A stretch of 64,000 nt of DNA, taken from assembly GCA_018266255.1 (NCBI GenBank), contig JAFEAT010000007.1, positions 62,001-126,000 of the forward strand, given 5' to 3'. A program made the translations under genes and the position numbers. This document shows, piece after piece, positions 43,942 through 52,517 of this stretch. Positions within the stretch are counted from its first letter, which is position 1; every line of letters starts with the position of its first letter. Source of the DNA: Cyanobacteria bacterium SZAS-4. Lineage in GTDB: Bacteria; Cyanobacteriota; Vampirovibrionia; Obscuribacterales; Obscuribacteraceae. A model generated the notes under the pieces. That model saw only the letters and a program-made list of their open reading frames with translations, did not search any database and was not told the origin of the DNA.

Positions 43942-46900
43942 TCACTTACCTTCGAGAACGATTCCGGAACGAGGCTGAATGATGTACTCATTTCCCAACG
44001 GTGTTGCATTGTTGCTGCCAACGATGTCTTGACCGGTCGGCAGGTTGGTGTCAACTAGTCGCGACCATTCACCTGGTGGCAACTGAACCTTGATTGGCTC
44101 CCAGTAAGCGTTAAACGCTTGATACAGCGGCTTGACTCCTGGAGTCTTAGGAGCAGTTTGCCATGCGATGAATCTGGCACCATCTGAGAAATCTGGTTCG
44201 AACGGTTTCACACCATGCCAACTGATATCATCAGGCTTAGTGCGACCAATTTCATGAGCCTTGCGCAATTCAATCATCATCTTTGTGAAACGATGCATGT
44301 CAGCGTTCTTCTGCAGTTCAGACCACTGCATCTCATTCAAGCGCAATTGATTGTATGCATTATTGTTTCCACCTTGGGTACGGCGAACTTCATCACCCAT
44401 CAGCATCATTGGTGTTCCGCGAGACAAGTAAAGAAGCGACAGCATGTTCTTCATCTGTCTATCGCGCAGCTGCTCAATTTGAACCTTCTGCCACTCAGGC
44501 ATGTTGGCGTTTTCAACTGAACCTTCGTAACCGGAATTCCAACTCTTGTTGTCGTCATTGCCGTCTCTATTTTGTTCGCCATTAGCTTCATTGTGCTTCT
44601 TGTCGTAAGAAACCAGGTCTCTCAAAGTGAAGCCATCATGCGCGGTGGCAAAGTTAACGGAGTGGCGACCAGTTGACTCATCAAACCAGCCAGGAGAGCC
44701 AGCGATACGGTCAGCCAACGTCCCGGTTTGTCCAGCTTCTCCGCGAACAAAGCTACGCGTCGTGTCTCTAAAATTGCCATTCCATTCAGACCACATTTGG
44801 TCAGAGAACTTGCCCAATCGATAAGTGCTGATATCCCAAGGTTCAGCAATGAATTTGATTTTGGCAAACGCAGGCTCGCTCTCAATTGCTTTCATAATCG
44901 GCGTCTTTTCTTGAAATTTGCCGTTCGCATCCAGGTTGAATGCGGTTGCCAGGTCAAAGCGGAAACCATCAACGTGATAGTCTTCATGCCAATATTTCAA
45001 AGTATCCAGAATAAATTGCTGAACCTTTGGGTTGTTGGCGTTAACAGTGTTACCGCATCCGGTCACATCGAAATAAAGCTCAGGACGATTTGGAACTAGC
45101 AAATAGTACTGATTGTTATCCAGGCCTTTGAAGCTAAATGTTGGACCTGTTGGATCTCCTTCAGCCGTGTGGTTGAAGACAACGTCCATGATCACTTCGA
45201 TGTTGTTATCATGAAGTGCTTTGACTAATGACTTGAATTCATTGACTTGCTGACCGTGTGTTCCGTCAGCAGCGAATCTTCCTTCTGGAGCCTGGAACGA
45301 CATGGTGTTGTAACCCCAGGCATTTTGCAGCTTTTCGCCTGTGGCAGGATTTGTGCGAGTTGAATCTTCAGCATGGAATTTCATGATCGGCATCAATTCA
45401 ACCGCAGTGATTCCGAGGTCCTTCAGGTAGGGAATCTTCTCAATCATGCCGCGATAAGTACCACGCAAGTGTGGCGCCATGCTGGTATCAGCAGCGGTGA
45501 AACCGCGCAGATTCATTTCATAAATGACAGTGTCAGACATTGGTGTTTCGAGAGGTTTGTCGCCTTTCCAGTCGAAATCTTTGCCGTCGATAACAACGTT
45601 CTTCGGCATGATCGCGGTATTATCGACAGTGCTTGGTCTCAGCTGACGACTCGGATCTTTTGGGTCTGTATTGTCGTAACCTAACTCTTCGCCAATTCCA
45701 GTTGGTTTTACGTCGCCCGTTACAGCTTTGCCGTATGGGTCAAGCAATGCTTTTTCAGCATTGAAGCGCGCGCCGTCTTGCGCTGGAGTATAGTCGCCAT
45801 GCGCTCTAAAGAGATAGAAATCGCCAGCTTTCAAACCAGGCACTTCACGGTGCCAGACATCGCCGGTTCTGTACATTGGCAAAACGCTGCTCGCTTCTTT
45901 TGCATCAGCAGAATTGAAAAGCAACAAGTCCATGCCTTTTGCGCCATGCGAGTCGACAGCGAAATTCACGCCCTTTTCTGTAATGGTTGCGCCCAGGTGG
46001 TCGGGAGTTCCGAAGATACCTTTATCGATTGGAACGACTTCGCCGAGCTTATCGGGATTCGTCGATGGCTGCTCGATTGGTTTACCGGTTTTAGCATCAA
46101 TGCCGCTAGTTTTTGTATCAATGCCACCGCTTTCTGACGAGGCGCCGGAAAATTCTCTCACTGGTCTGAAAAGTGGATCAGCCTGGAAGCGTCTGAACTC
46201 ACCTTGCCAAATTTCGTTGTATGTTTTTCCGTTTGCAGCAACTTCCTGCCCAAGCTTGGTTACGTCAGTCACCACATTTGGTGCTACGCCTGTTTGTCTG
46301 GTCCGCACGCGTATTTCAGCCTGGCGGGCTTGTGATTCCATCTCGGCGCGAATCTGCAAGAACTGCTGCTCAGCCTTAGCTGGCTCAGACTTCAAGTTAT
46401 CGGCGATAGTTCGGTAACCGCCTTCGTATTGGTTGGCCAAACGCAAATGGGTCAGTTCATGTGCAAGTTTGCCAATGTCTTGCGCGGCATCGAGGACGAC
46501 GACGTTGCCTCTTACGTCAGCGCTCGAACCTGCGCCGGCATTTTTTCCGGTCAATTCCTTAACTCGGGCGAGGCGGTTTTCGTAGGAGAGGTCTTTCAGC
46601 TCAGGATCATTAATTCCGTTCTTTTCCAAATAACGTTCTACGGGAATGCCGCCGCCGAAAGAGCGTCCGTTGAAGGCAAAATCGGCTGCTTTTGTGAATC
46701 CCTTTTGAACGGCTGGAAGAGCGACGTTGATGAAACCACCGTTTGCCATAGCCGACAAACGACCTTCCATATTGGATTGGTTTTCTTTCCCGGTGACCAG
46801 GCTGGTCGTCAAATTCGCGGCGTCATAGCTGGTTAAACCGCCGACGGCACCTACGCCAAATCTGCCAACGCCAGTGAGAGCTAGTTGAGAGAACTGACTT

Positions 46901-47412
46901 GTCGCTACTGTTGGCACAGACTTGCCCAACAACTTGTTTCCGCCTTCGAAAACCGCGAAACCAGCCATCGTGCCAACAGCGTTTCCTATTCTCGTTTCAC
47001 CCTGGTTGGGTTTTTTGATGAAATCATACGCGCCGGCGCCCATAATCTGGGCGGCACTTTCACTAGCCATGAAACGAGCTGCACCGCCCTGCAGTCCAAG
47101 TTCTCCGCCCAACGCCCGCATGCCCGAGCCCATTGCCTTGCCAGCCAGAACGTAGGGGATTATGGCGCCAGCGGCACCAGACAGACTTTGTACAGCCCAG
47201 TCAGCAGAAAAAATCTTTGCCTGGTGTGTTTCGGGCAAAGCGACCTGGTTTTGCTTATCGGCAAAAGTGTTGTAAACCTGAACTACACCGGTTCCGTGGA
47301 TGAACGGGTCGAGCACGTTGTTGGTAAACCAGTTGCCAGACTCGTGCTGAGTCGCGGCCGCAGCTTCTGCTGGATTCTTCGCTGGCGCTATGTCTAACCG
47401 ATCTCCGACCAA
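43942..47412 (-). CDS. Glycogen debranching enzyme fused to a zincin-like N-terminal module
   Basis: The 1156-residue protein has two parts. The C-terminal 690 residues are a GlgX/isoamylase-type enzyme that cuts alpha-1,6 branches: a CBM48-like domain near 465-560, then a GH13 barrel with VIMDVVFNHT, the nucleophile Asp in DGFRFDLATAF, the acid Glu in FIAEPWDIS and TAHDGFTLRD. The first 460 residues are not part of this family: an Ala/Gly-rich hydrophobic region at 70-200 and then HELTH (318-322) in a helical setting, a zinc-metallopeptidase motif. TTG 47412 has GGAGAGG eight bases upstream. A fusion joining a possible protease to glycogen breakdown would be unusual. Confidence 0.85.
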   Translation of the reverse strand: MVGDRLDIAPAKNPAEAAAATQHESGNWFTNNVLDPFIHGTGVVQVYNTFADKQNQVALPETHQAKIFSADWAVQSLSGAAGAIIPYVLAGKAMGSGMRALGGELGLQGGAARFMASESAAQIMGAGAYDFIKKPNQGETRIGNAVGTMAGFAVFEGGNKLLGKSVPTVATSQFSQLALTGVGRFGVGAVGGLTSYDAANLTTSLVTGKENQSNMEGRLSAMANGGFINVALPAVQKGFTKAADFAFNGRSFGGGIPVERYLEKNGINDPELKDLSYENRLARVKELTGKNAGAGSSADVRGNVVVLDAAQDIGKLAHELTHLRLANQYEGGYRTIADNLKSEPAKAEQQFLQIRAEMESQARQAEIRVRTRQTGVAPNVVTDVTKLGQEVAANGKTYNEIWQGEFRRFQADPLFRPVREFSGASSESGGIDTKTSGIDAKTGKPIEQPSTNPDKLGEVVPIDKGIFGTPDHLGATITEKGVNFAVDSHGAKGMDLLLFNSADAKEASSVLPMYRTGDVWHREVPGLKAGDFYLFRAHGDYTPAQDGARFNAEKALLDPYGKAVTGDVKPTGIGEELGYDNTDPKDPSRQLRPSTVDNTAIMPKNVVIDGKDFDWKGDKPLETPMSDTVIYEMNLRGFTAADTSMAPHLRGTYRGMIEKIPYLKDLGITAVELMPIMKFHAEDSTRTNPATGEKLQNAWGYNTMSFQAPEGRFAADGTHGQQVNEFKSLVKALHDNNIEVIMDVVFNHTAEGDPTGPTFSFKGLDNNQYYLLVPNRPELYFDVTGCGNTVNANNPKVQQFILDTLKYWHEDYHVDGFRFDLATAFNLDANGKFQEKTPIMKAIESEPAFAKIKFIAEPWDISTYRLGKFSDQMWSEWNGNFRDTTRSFVRGEAGQTGTLADRIAGSPGWFDESTGRHSVNFATAHDGFTLRDLVSYDKKHNEANGEQNRDGNDDNKSWNSGYEGSVENANMPEWQKVQIEQLRDRQMKNMLSLLYLSRGTPMMLMGDEVRRTQGGNNNAYNQLRLNEMQWSELQKNADMHRFTKMMIELRKAHEIGRTKPDDISWHGVKPFEPDFSDGARFIAWQTAPKTPGVKPLYQAFNAYWEPIKVQLPPGEWSRLVDTNLPTGQDIVGSNNATPLGNEYIIQPRSGIVLEGK

Positions 47413-47561
47413 CGCGCGAACCTCTCCGTTTCCGCCAGGGGAAACCTTGCTGAGTGATATAAGTGCCGATGACTATGCTTGTTATATTACGGGCGTGGGG
47501 TGCCGTCTTAAATGGGGAAATTACGCCCCGTCTTATGCTCATTTCTTAAATCTCAACGCCG

Positions 47562-47610
47562 TGAAGCGTCGGCTTGAGCCGGAAAGGGGCTCCGGTCTAT
47601 TGATCGACAA
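47562..47610 (+). repeat. Degenerate arm of the palindromic element
   Basis: It aligns base by base, with several changes and a one-base gap, to the reverse complement of the right arm at 31996-32043. Both keep GGCTT, AGCCGG, a GGGG run and the core CCGGTCTATTGA. The second half of the large palindrome is missing here. Confidence 0.7.
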
Positions 47611-47726
47611 ACGCCACCGCAAGCGTCAAACTCTGATTTAATATTAGCCTGCACGAGACTGATCTTTTGCTCAAGCCGGTTTACACTCTGCCGGTCATGT
47701 CAAAATTTAAAAGCGCTGTTACTTTC

Positions 47727-47742
47727 GCACCAAACACGGTGC
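47727..47742. repeat. Small hairpin GCACC-N6-GGTGC
   Basis: A perfect five-base stem around a six-base loop (AAACAC), 17 bases before the next start codon. It is the third exact stem of this kind in the window. Confidence 0.5.
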
Positions 47743-47758
47743 CGACCTCGAGGATTGT

Positions 47759-48502
47759 ATGGAACAAACAACAATTACGCCGGAATCAGTTGCAAAGGAA
47801 ATTTTGACTGAGAAGTTTCCCAACGCCGCCGTGATGTTTTTAGCCGGTTCATTGATTCGGGGCGAAGCGACACGTTTTTCAGATCTCGATCTGGTGGTAG
47901 TTTTCGATCATGTCGATCAAGCTCACCGAGAGTCATTTTATTATCGCGGTTGGCCAGTCGAAGCGTTCGTTCACGATGCGGAAACACTCAAATATTTTTT
48001 CTACGAGGTTGATGCGAAATCTGCATTCGCAGCGCTTCCTCAAATGGTTATCGAAGGAAAAACAATCACAGAACCTAACGAATTATCCGGTCAATTGAAA
48101 GAGCTGGCACAAAAGGTCATGGACAACGGACCTCCAGCTTTGGATAAAGTCGAAATGGACAAACGTCGTTATCACATCACAGACCTAATTGACGACATTC
48201 GAGAACCCAGATCACGAGCGGAATTAATGGGTTCTGGCGCAAAATTGTTAGAGAGCATGGCAGATTTTTATTTCCGAGCAAATGGAAAGTGGTCAGCCAG
48301 TGGCAAAACAATTTTTCGAAAACTAGGTGACGCCGATGTATCGATGCAAAAACAATTTGAATTTGCATTCGCAGAATTATTTGCAGAAGCAAATCCGCTA
48401 CCGTGCATCGAATTAGCCGAAAAAATCCTCAAAGAGCACGGCGGATTTCTGTTTGATGGATACAAGCTGGATGCGCCAGAAGACTGGAGAAAGTCTGACT
48501 AA
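47759..48502 (+). CDS. Nucleotidyltransferase of the Pol-beta superfamily
   Basis: The 247-residue protein has the nucleotidyltransferase signature AGSLIRGEATRFSDLDLVVVF at about residues 28-48, with the Gly-Ser and Asp-x-Asp metal-binding pair. The rest is helical (ITDLIDDIREPRSRAELMGSG) as in antibiotic- or protein-modifying relatives. GAGG lies about seven bases upstream of ATG 47759. The substrate is unknown; kanamycin-type resistance enzymes share the motif but so do many others. The stop codon is immediately followed by GTG of the TPR gene. Confidence 0.85.
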   Translation: MEQTTITPESVAKEILTEKFPNAAVMFLAGSLIRGEATRFSDLDLVVVFDHVDQAHRESFYYRGWPVEAFVHDAETLKYFFYEVDAKSAFAALPQMVIEGKTITEPNELSGQLKELAQKVMDNGPPALDKVEMDKRRYHITDLIDDIREPRSRAELMGSGAKLLESMADFYFRANGKWSASGKTIFRKLGDADVSMQKQFEFAFAELFAEANPLPCIELAEKILKEHGGFLFDGYKLDAPEDWRKSD

Positions 48503-49410
48503 GTGAAACTATCAAACATCATCGTCGCGCTAATAGCTTTGTCGTGCGTTATAGCATCGCCGTGCATAGCTAAAAATAGCAGCTTCGAAATGCAGGACGA
48601 ACTGGAAACCGTTCAACTGGAAAAGTGCAATGCAAAAATTGCTAAAAATCCCAATTCAGCGCAAGCTTACTTCGATCGTGCCAAAGTCTATCTCTACATG
48701 TGTGACGACAAAAAAGGATTGGCTGATTTAGCAAAATGTCTCCAGCTCGATCCGAAGTTCGCGTTGGCTTACGAAGAGCGAATAAACGTTTATGGACTTC
48801 AGAAAAGACAGAAAGAAGCGCTAAGCGACTGCGAAATGTTGATCAAGATACGTCCAGATACTAAAGGTTTTGAACGAAAATGCATTGTTCTGCAAAGCAT
48901 GGGTCGCCTCAAAGAAGCGCTTGAAACCTGTGAGCAAGCGATTAAACTCAATCCAAAATCCTCGGTCGTTTGGCAGTACAAAACATCGATTTACATCGAA
49001 CAAAAAGATGATGTTAACGCCATGAAAGGTCTGACTAAACTAATCGAATTGAGTCCCACCAACGCAACGTACTACCATGTGCGTGCAAACTACTATTTGA
49101 AACAGGGCAAGTACGATCTGGCAATTCTAGATTTGAGCAAGGCTGTAAAAATTCAAGAAGGAGATCCCGCGCCATTAATAATTCGGGCGACGCATATCGT
49201 GAAAGTAAGCACTACGCCGAAGCAATCGCAGATTATTCCGGTGCTATAAAACTGGACGAACCAAGATGCGCTGCAGCGCTTTACGGTCGGTCACTCTGTG
49301 AAAGAGCACTCGGCAAAAATCAGGAAGCCGACCGCGACTTGAAGCGCAGCCAATATTTCGGTTACGAACCGACCGCTAAAAAGGAACCTCCTAAACTTTT
49401 AGCAAAATAG
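48503..49410 (+). pseudogene. TPR protein gene broken by a frameshift
   Basis: A signal-like N-terminus (IIVALIALSCVIASPCIA) precedes tetratricopeptide repeats (AYFDRAKVYLYMCDDKKGLAD and later copies). The first frame stops at 49249 after an aberrant tail, VKVSTTPKQSQIIPVL. In a second frame the sequence continues from about 49174 as a perfect further TPR (NNSGDAYRESKHYAEAIADY, then GRSLCERALGKNQEADRDL) to a stop at 49410. One lost base between about 49142 and 49182 explains it: 908 bases is one short of a multiple of three, and the repaired protein would have about 302 residues. It may be a real mutation or a sequencing error. Confidence 0.85.
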
Positions 49411-49491
49411 ATCCCTCCGGGGGCACCGATTCTACCGCTACTGCCAACCAAGCGTGTACCATATGCGAGACAACCGCAAAAGGAGATCGCC

Positions 49492-50445
49492 GTGCGCGCT
49501 CTAACCATCCACGAATATGGAGCCCCAGATGTTTTCAAAGTAGAAGAGATCGAAAAACCGAAACCAGGCAGTCACCAGGTTTTAATTGAAGTAAAAAACT
49601 CATCAATAAACCCGGTCGATTGGAAAATTCGCGCTGGACATCTCTCTTTGCTCATTCCTAAACATTGGCCACGTGTATTGGGCGTCGATTGCTCCGGGAT
49701 CGTTGCAGAAGTCGGCGACTCTGTGCGTTCGTTTGCACCTGGTGATGCCGTTTTCGGAATGTCTAATCCTCTAAGGTCGCAGTACGGTGCATACGCGCAA
49801 TATTGCATTTGCGATAAAGATAGCATCACCAAAAAGCCTGATGGTTTATCGTTTTCAGACGCAGCATCAATTCCTGTTGCCGCATTGACAGCATACAAAG
49901 CATTCAAATTGCAGATCAAACTGCAGCCAGGTCAAAAAGTTCTGATCAATGGAGCTTCTGGTGGCGTGGGCAGTTTCGCCGTGCAAATCGCAAAAGCTAT
50001 GGGTGCAAAAATCACAGCTACATGTAGTGCAGACAACATCGAGTTTGTCAGATCGCTTGGCGCTGACGAGGTTGTTGATTACAAAGAACAAGACATTCGC
50101 ACACTGTCAGAGAAGTTTGATGGCATCTTTGACGCAAGTGCAAAATTGAATTTCGCTGCCGCCACCCGCATGTTGACCAAGCATGGCGTTTACGTGACCA
50201 CAGTCCCAGATCCTTTCACGGTATTAGGTTTACTGACTTCGATTCTTGGTGGCAAGAAGGCTTACATCGTCAGCGCGGGAAGTGGTGCTTTCGTTTCGCA
50301 AGAACTCTCGGCAATCGCCGAAATGGTTCTATCTGGACAAGTTAAACCCATCATCGCAAAATCAGTGTCGCTTGAAGAAGTTCCTGATTCACAGAAATTC
50401 TCCGAGGCTGGTCATGCGCGAGGCAAAACAGTCATAGACATTTAG
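49492..50445 (+). CDS. Medium-chain quinone-reductase-like oxidoreductase
   Basis: The 317-residue protein is a zinc-free MDR-family member: VRALTIHEYGAPDVFKVEE, INPVDWKIRAG, LGVDCSGIVAEVGD, the Rossmann motif NGASGGVGSFAVQIAKAMGA (about 155-174), and a C-terminal VIDI. The GTG start has AAGGAGAT upstream. Such enzymes reduce quinones or other enones with NADPH. Its end overlaps the end of the TetR gene by four bases. Confidence 0.9.
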   Translation: MRALTIHEYGAPDVFKVEEIEKPKPGSHQVLIEVKNSSINPVDWKIRAGHLSLLIPKHWPRVLGVDCSGIVAEVGDSVRSFAPGDAVFGMSNPLRSQYGAYAQYCICDKDSITKKPDGLSFSDAASIPVAALTAYKAFKLQIKLQPGQKVLINGASGGVGSFAVQIAKAMGAKITATCSADNIEFVRSLGADEVVDYKEQDIRTLSEKFDGIFDASAKLNFAAATRMLTKHGVYVTTVPDPFTVLGLLTSILGGKKAYIVSAGSGAFVSQELSAIAEMVLSGQVKPIIAKSVSLEEVPDSQKFSEAGHARGKTVIDI

Positions 50446-51059
50446 CTGAGATTAAGACCGCGCAGTGCAAAATCGAAATACACTCCCAGCTTTTCCTTAA
50501 GCTGTCCTTTGGGTCTGCCTAAACGAACCCAATGGTATTGCTCGCAAAGAATAGCGAGATCGAGCAAGTGAGCGATTCTCAGACGATCGATGTCTTGTCG
50601 GAATCGTCCAGTATCCTGCCCGCGCTTGATGATCACATCCAAGCAAATCGTGATTGGCTCAGGCTTACACTCAGTATTGGTGCTCTCGCGCTCCATCATC
50701 GGACTAAACCGCTGATCGCAAAACACGTCGAGAAGGCGATAGTTCTTTTCAGTCCACTCGGCGACGTCGTTGATGAACGCTTCGATCATTTCATCGACCG
50801 GCAGTTGTTTAGCGCTTAACGTTTCGATGTATTCGCGCGCTTCTTCTCGCCCAGCCCGTTTGATTTCTAGCGCGATTTCTTCCTTCGATTTGAAGTAGGA
50901 ATAAAACGTAACCTTTGCTACGTCAGCTTCTGAGACAATGTCATCGATGGTTGTTCCGGCGTATCCGCGTGTCGCGAACAGGTGGGTAGCTGCATCTATC
51001 AGAGTTTGCCGACGCTGCTCGCGTTTGCGTTCTTTTCTTGATGATTCAGTCGTATTCAT
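50442..51059 (-). CDS. TetR/AcrR-family repressor
   Basis: The 205-residue protein has the TetR helix-turn-helix at about 15-60 (ATHLFATRGYAGTTIDDI, ADVAKVTFYSYFKSKEEI). The C-terminal ligand-binding part is helical. It is divergent from the RND efflux genes across a 112-base gap holding a symmetric operator-like sequence. This is the classical arrangement for control of an AcrAB-type pump. The inducer is unknown. Confidence 0.93.
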   Translation of the reverse strand: MNTTESSRKERKREQRRQTLIDAATHLFATRGYAGTTIDDIVSEADVAKVTFYSYFKSKEEIALEIKRAGREEAREYIETLSAKQLPVDEMIEAFINDVAEWTEKNYRLLDVFCDQRFSPMMERESTNTECKPEPITICLDVIIKRGQDTGRFRQDIDRLRIAHLLDLAILCEQYHWVRLGRPKGQLKEKLGVYFDFALRGLNLS

Positions 51060-51076
51060 TTGACAAGCATAACACG

Positions 51077-51099
51077 GTATGGAAACATACTATAGTATG
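51077..51099. promoter_or_regulatory. Likely TetR operator over the efflux promoter
   Basis: GTATG-gaaa-CATAC (51077-51090) is immediately followed by more of the same half site, so that CATACTATAGTATG (51086-51099) is a perfect 14-bp palindrome. The TATAGT in its centre could be a -10 element for the plus strand. It lies 20 bases from the TetR start codon and upstream of the efflux genes, so one site could control both. Confidence 0.65.
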
Positions 51100-51213
51100 A
51101 TTTTACTCAAAAGGCACGCCACGAGCGACCTTTGACGAGACTATGTAAGACAATCGGCTCAGACAGGCACTGTGCGCTCTGGATGTGCCCGAAAGACTAC
51201 CGAAACCCGTTCG

Positions 51214-52470
51214 ATGGCATCCATGAATAAACTCTCGCCCATTCTGCTGATAGCTATTTCACTTTTCCTCGCTGCTTGCAACGAGGCTCCGAAGCCGCCT
51301 GCCATGCCACCTGCAGCCGTCGCGATCGAGCCTGTGAAAGTCGGCCCGTACCAGGATAAGTCTCTCTACCTCGGCACAATCAAGTCGAGAAAGTCGGTTA
51401 CTCTCTCGCCGAACGTCGAAGGCAACGTCACCGAAATCTACGTCACAGCCGGGCAGATCGTGAATCCCGGACAGAAAATTATGAAGATTGATTCGCTGAT
51501 GCAGACAGCTCAGACGAATGCAGTCGCAGCTCAAGCCGATTCAGTTCAATCAGATCTTTCGACGGCGAAGGCAACGTTGAAGTCTCTGAACAGCACGTTG
51601 CAGAGCAAACAATCGCAAGTCGAGTATACGAAAACACAGCATGCTCGTTATGTAAAACTCTGCGCTGAAGGTGCAGTATCACAGTCAGATCTGGACAACT
51701 GGAAAAATAATATGTCGGCTGCGATAGCCGATCGCGACTCGACTCAAGAACAGATCGAAGCGCAGAAAATGACCATTCAGAAATTCGATCGCAGTCACAA
51801 GCAAGCGATATCTTCATGGCAGGCTCAACGAGAGCAGCTGAAGTATTACAGCATCACGGCGCCATTCACCGGAATGGTTGGCGACATCCCAGTGAAAGTA
51901 GGCGATCATGTCACCTCGTCGACGGCACTGACTACTCTCACAGAGAACCATCCGCTCGAAGTGTACATCTCGATACCGGCGGAAAAAGCCAGTTTGATGC
52001 ACCAGGGTATGGATGTGGAATTGGTTTCAACCGATGGAAAAGACTTCGGCAACAGCAAAGTAATCTTTATCGCACCTACGGTTGACTCGAGCAGCCAGAC
52101 TGTTCTGGTCAAAACTCTGTATCCAAATTCGAAGAACGAGTTGCGCGCCGATCAGGCAGTGCGTGCTCAATTCGTCTGGCAAACCACCGCTGGTTTGTCA
52201 GTTCCAACAAAAGCCGTTAGTCAGATTGGTGGCAAATATTTTGTCTTCGTTGCTCAAAAAGATGGCGACAAATTGATTGCGAAGCAGGCTGAGATCGAAG
52301 TTGGAGAAATCGAAGGCTCGTCCTATCACGTCAAAAACGGTCTGAAGCCGACCGATCGTATTGTCACTACCGGTATTCAGAGACTGGGTGATGGCGCGCC
52401 AATCGCCGACAAAGTTGAAATGGCTGAAAAAACTGAAACGAACGAACACGGTTCTAAAAGCACTCACTAA
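51214..52470 (+). CDS. RND efflux membrane fusion lipoprotein (AcrA type)
   Basis: The protein of about 418 residues starts at ATG 51214 or 51223. It has a lipoprotein signal (LLIAISLFLAAC) and the adaptor layout: a barrel-sandwich start (KSVTLSPNVEGNVTEIYVTAGQIVNPGQ), a coiled-coil hairpin at about 110-200, the return strand (YYSITAPFTGMVGDIPVKVGDHV) and a beta-barrel. The adaptor bridges the inner-membrane pump and an outer-membrane channel. No ribosome binding site is strong. It is followed by the pump gene after 47 bases. No TolC-type gene is in this window. Confidence 0.92.
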   Translation: MASMNKLSPILLIAISLFLAACNEAPKPPAMPPAAVAIEPVKVGPYQDKSLYLGTIKSRKSVTLSPNVEGNVTEIYVTAGQIVNPGQKIMKIDSLMQTAQTNAVAAQADSVQSDLSTAKATLKSLNSTLQSKQSQVEYTKTQHARYVKLCAEGAVSQSDLDNWKNNMSAAIADRDSTQEQIEAQKMTIQKFDRSHKQAISSWQAQREQLKYYSITAPFTGMVGDIPVKVGDHVTSSTALTTLTENHPLEVYISIPAEKASLMHQGMDVELVSTDGKDFGNSKVIFIAPTVDSSSQTVLVKTLYPNSKNELRADQAVRAQFVWQTTAGLSVPTKAVSQIGGKYFVFVAQKDGDKLIAKQAEIEVGEIEGSSYHVKNGLKPTDRIVTTGIQRLGDGAPIADKVEMAEKTETNEHGSKSTH

Positions 52471-52517
52471 TGAGTGACGACCGGGCATAAGCGAGCACAA
52501 AGGAAACCGAAAAGATC

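Larger units (their letters stand above)
47413..47758. other. 346-base divergent gap with repeat remnants
   Basis: The gap separates the debranching-enzyme gene from the divergent nucleotidyltransferase gene. It contains a degenerate arm of the palindromic element (47562-47610) and a GCACC-N6-GGTGC hairpin (47727-47742). No gene is evident: the plus-strand frame at 47390-47641 has a composition unlike the neighbours. Confidence 0.5.

Noticed and set aside
46429..47397. Long plus-strand frames inside the debranching-enzyme gene
   Set aside because: They are antisense shadows of a gene with clear catalytic motifs and uninterrupted coding.
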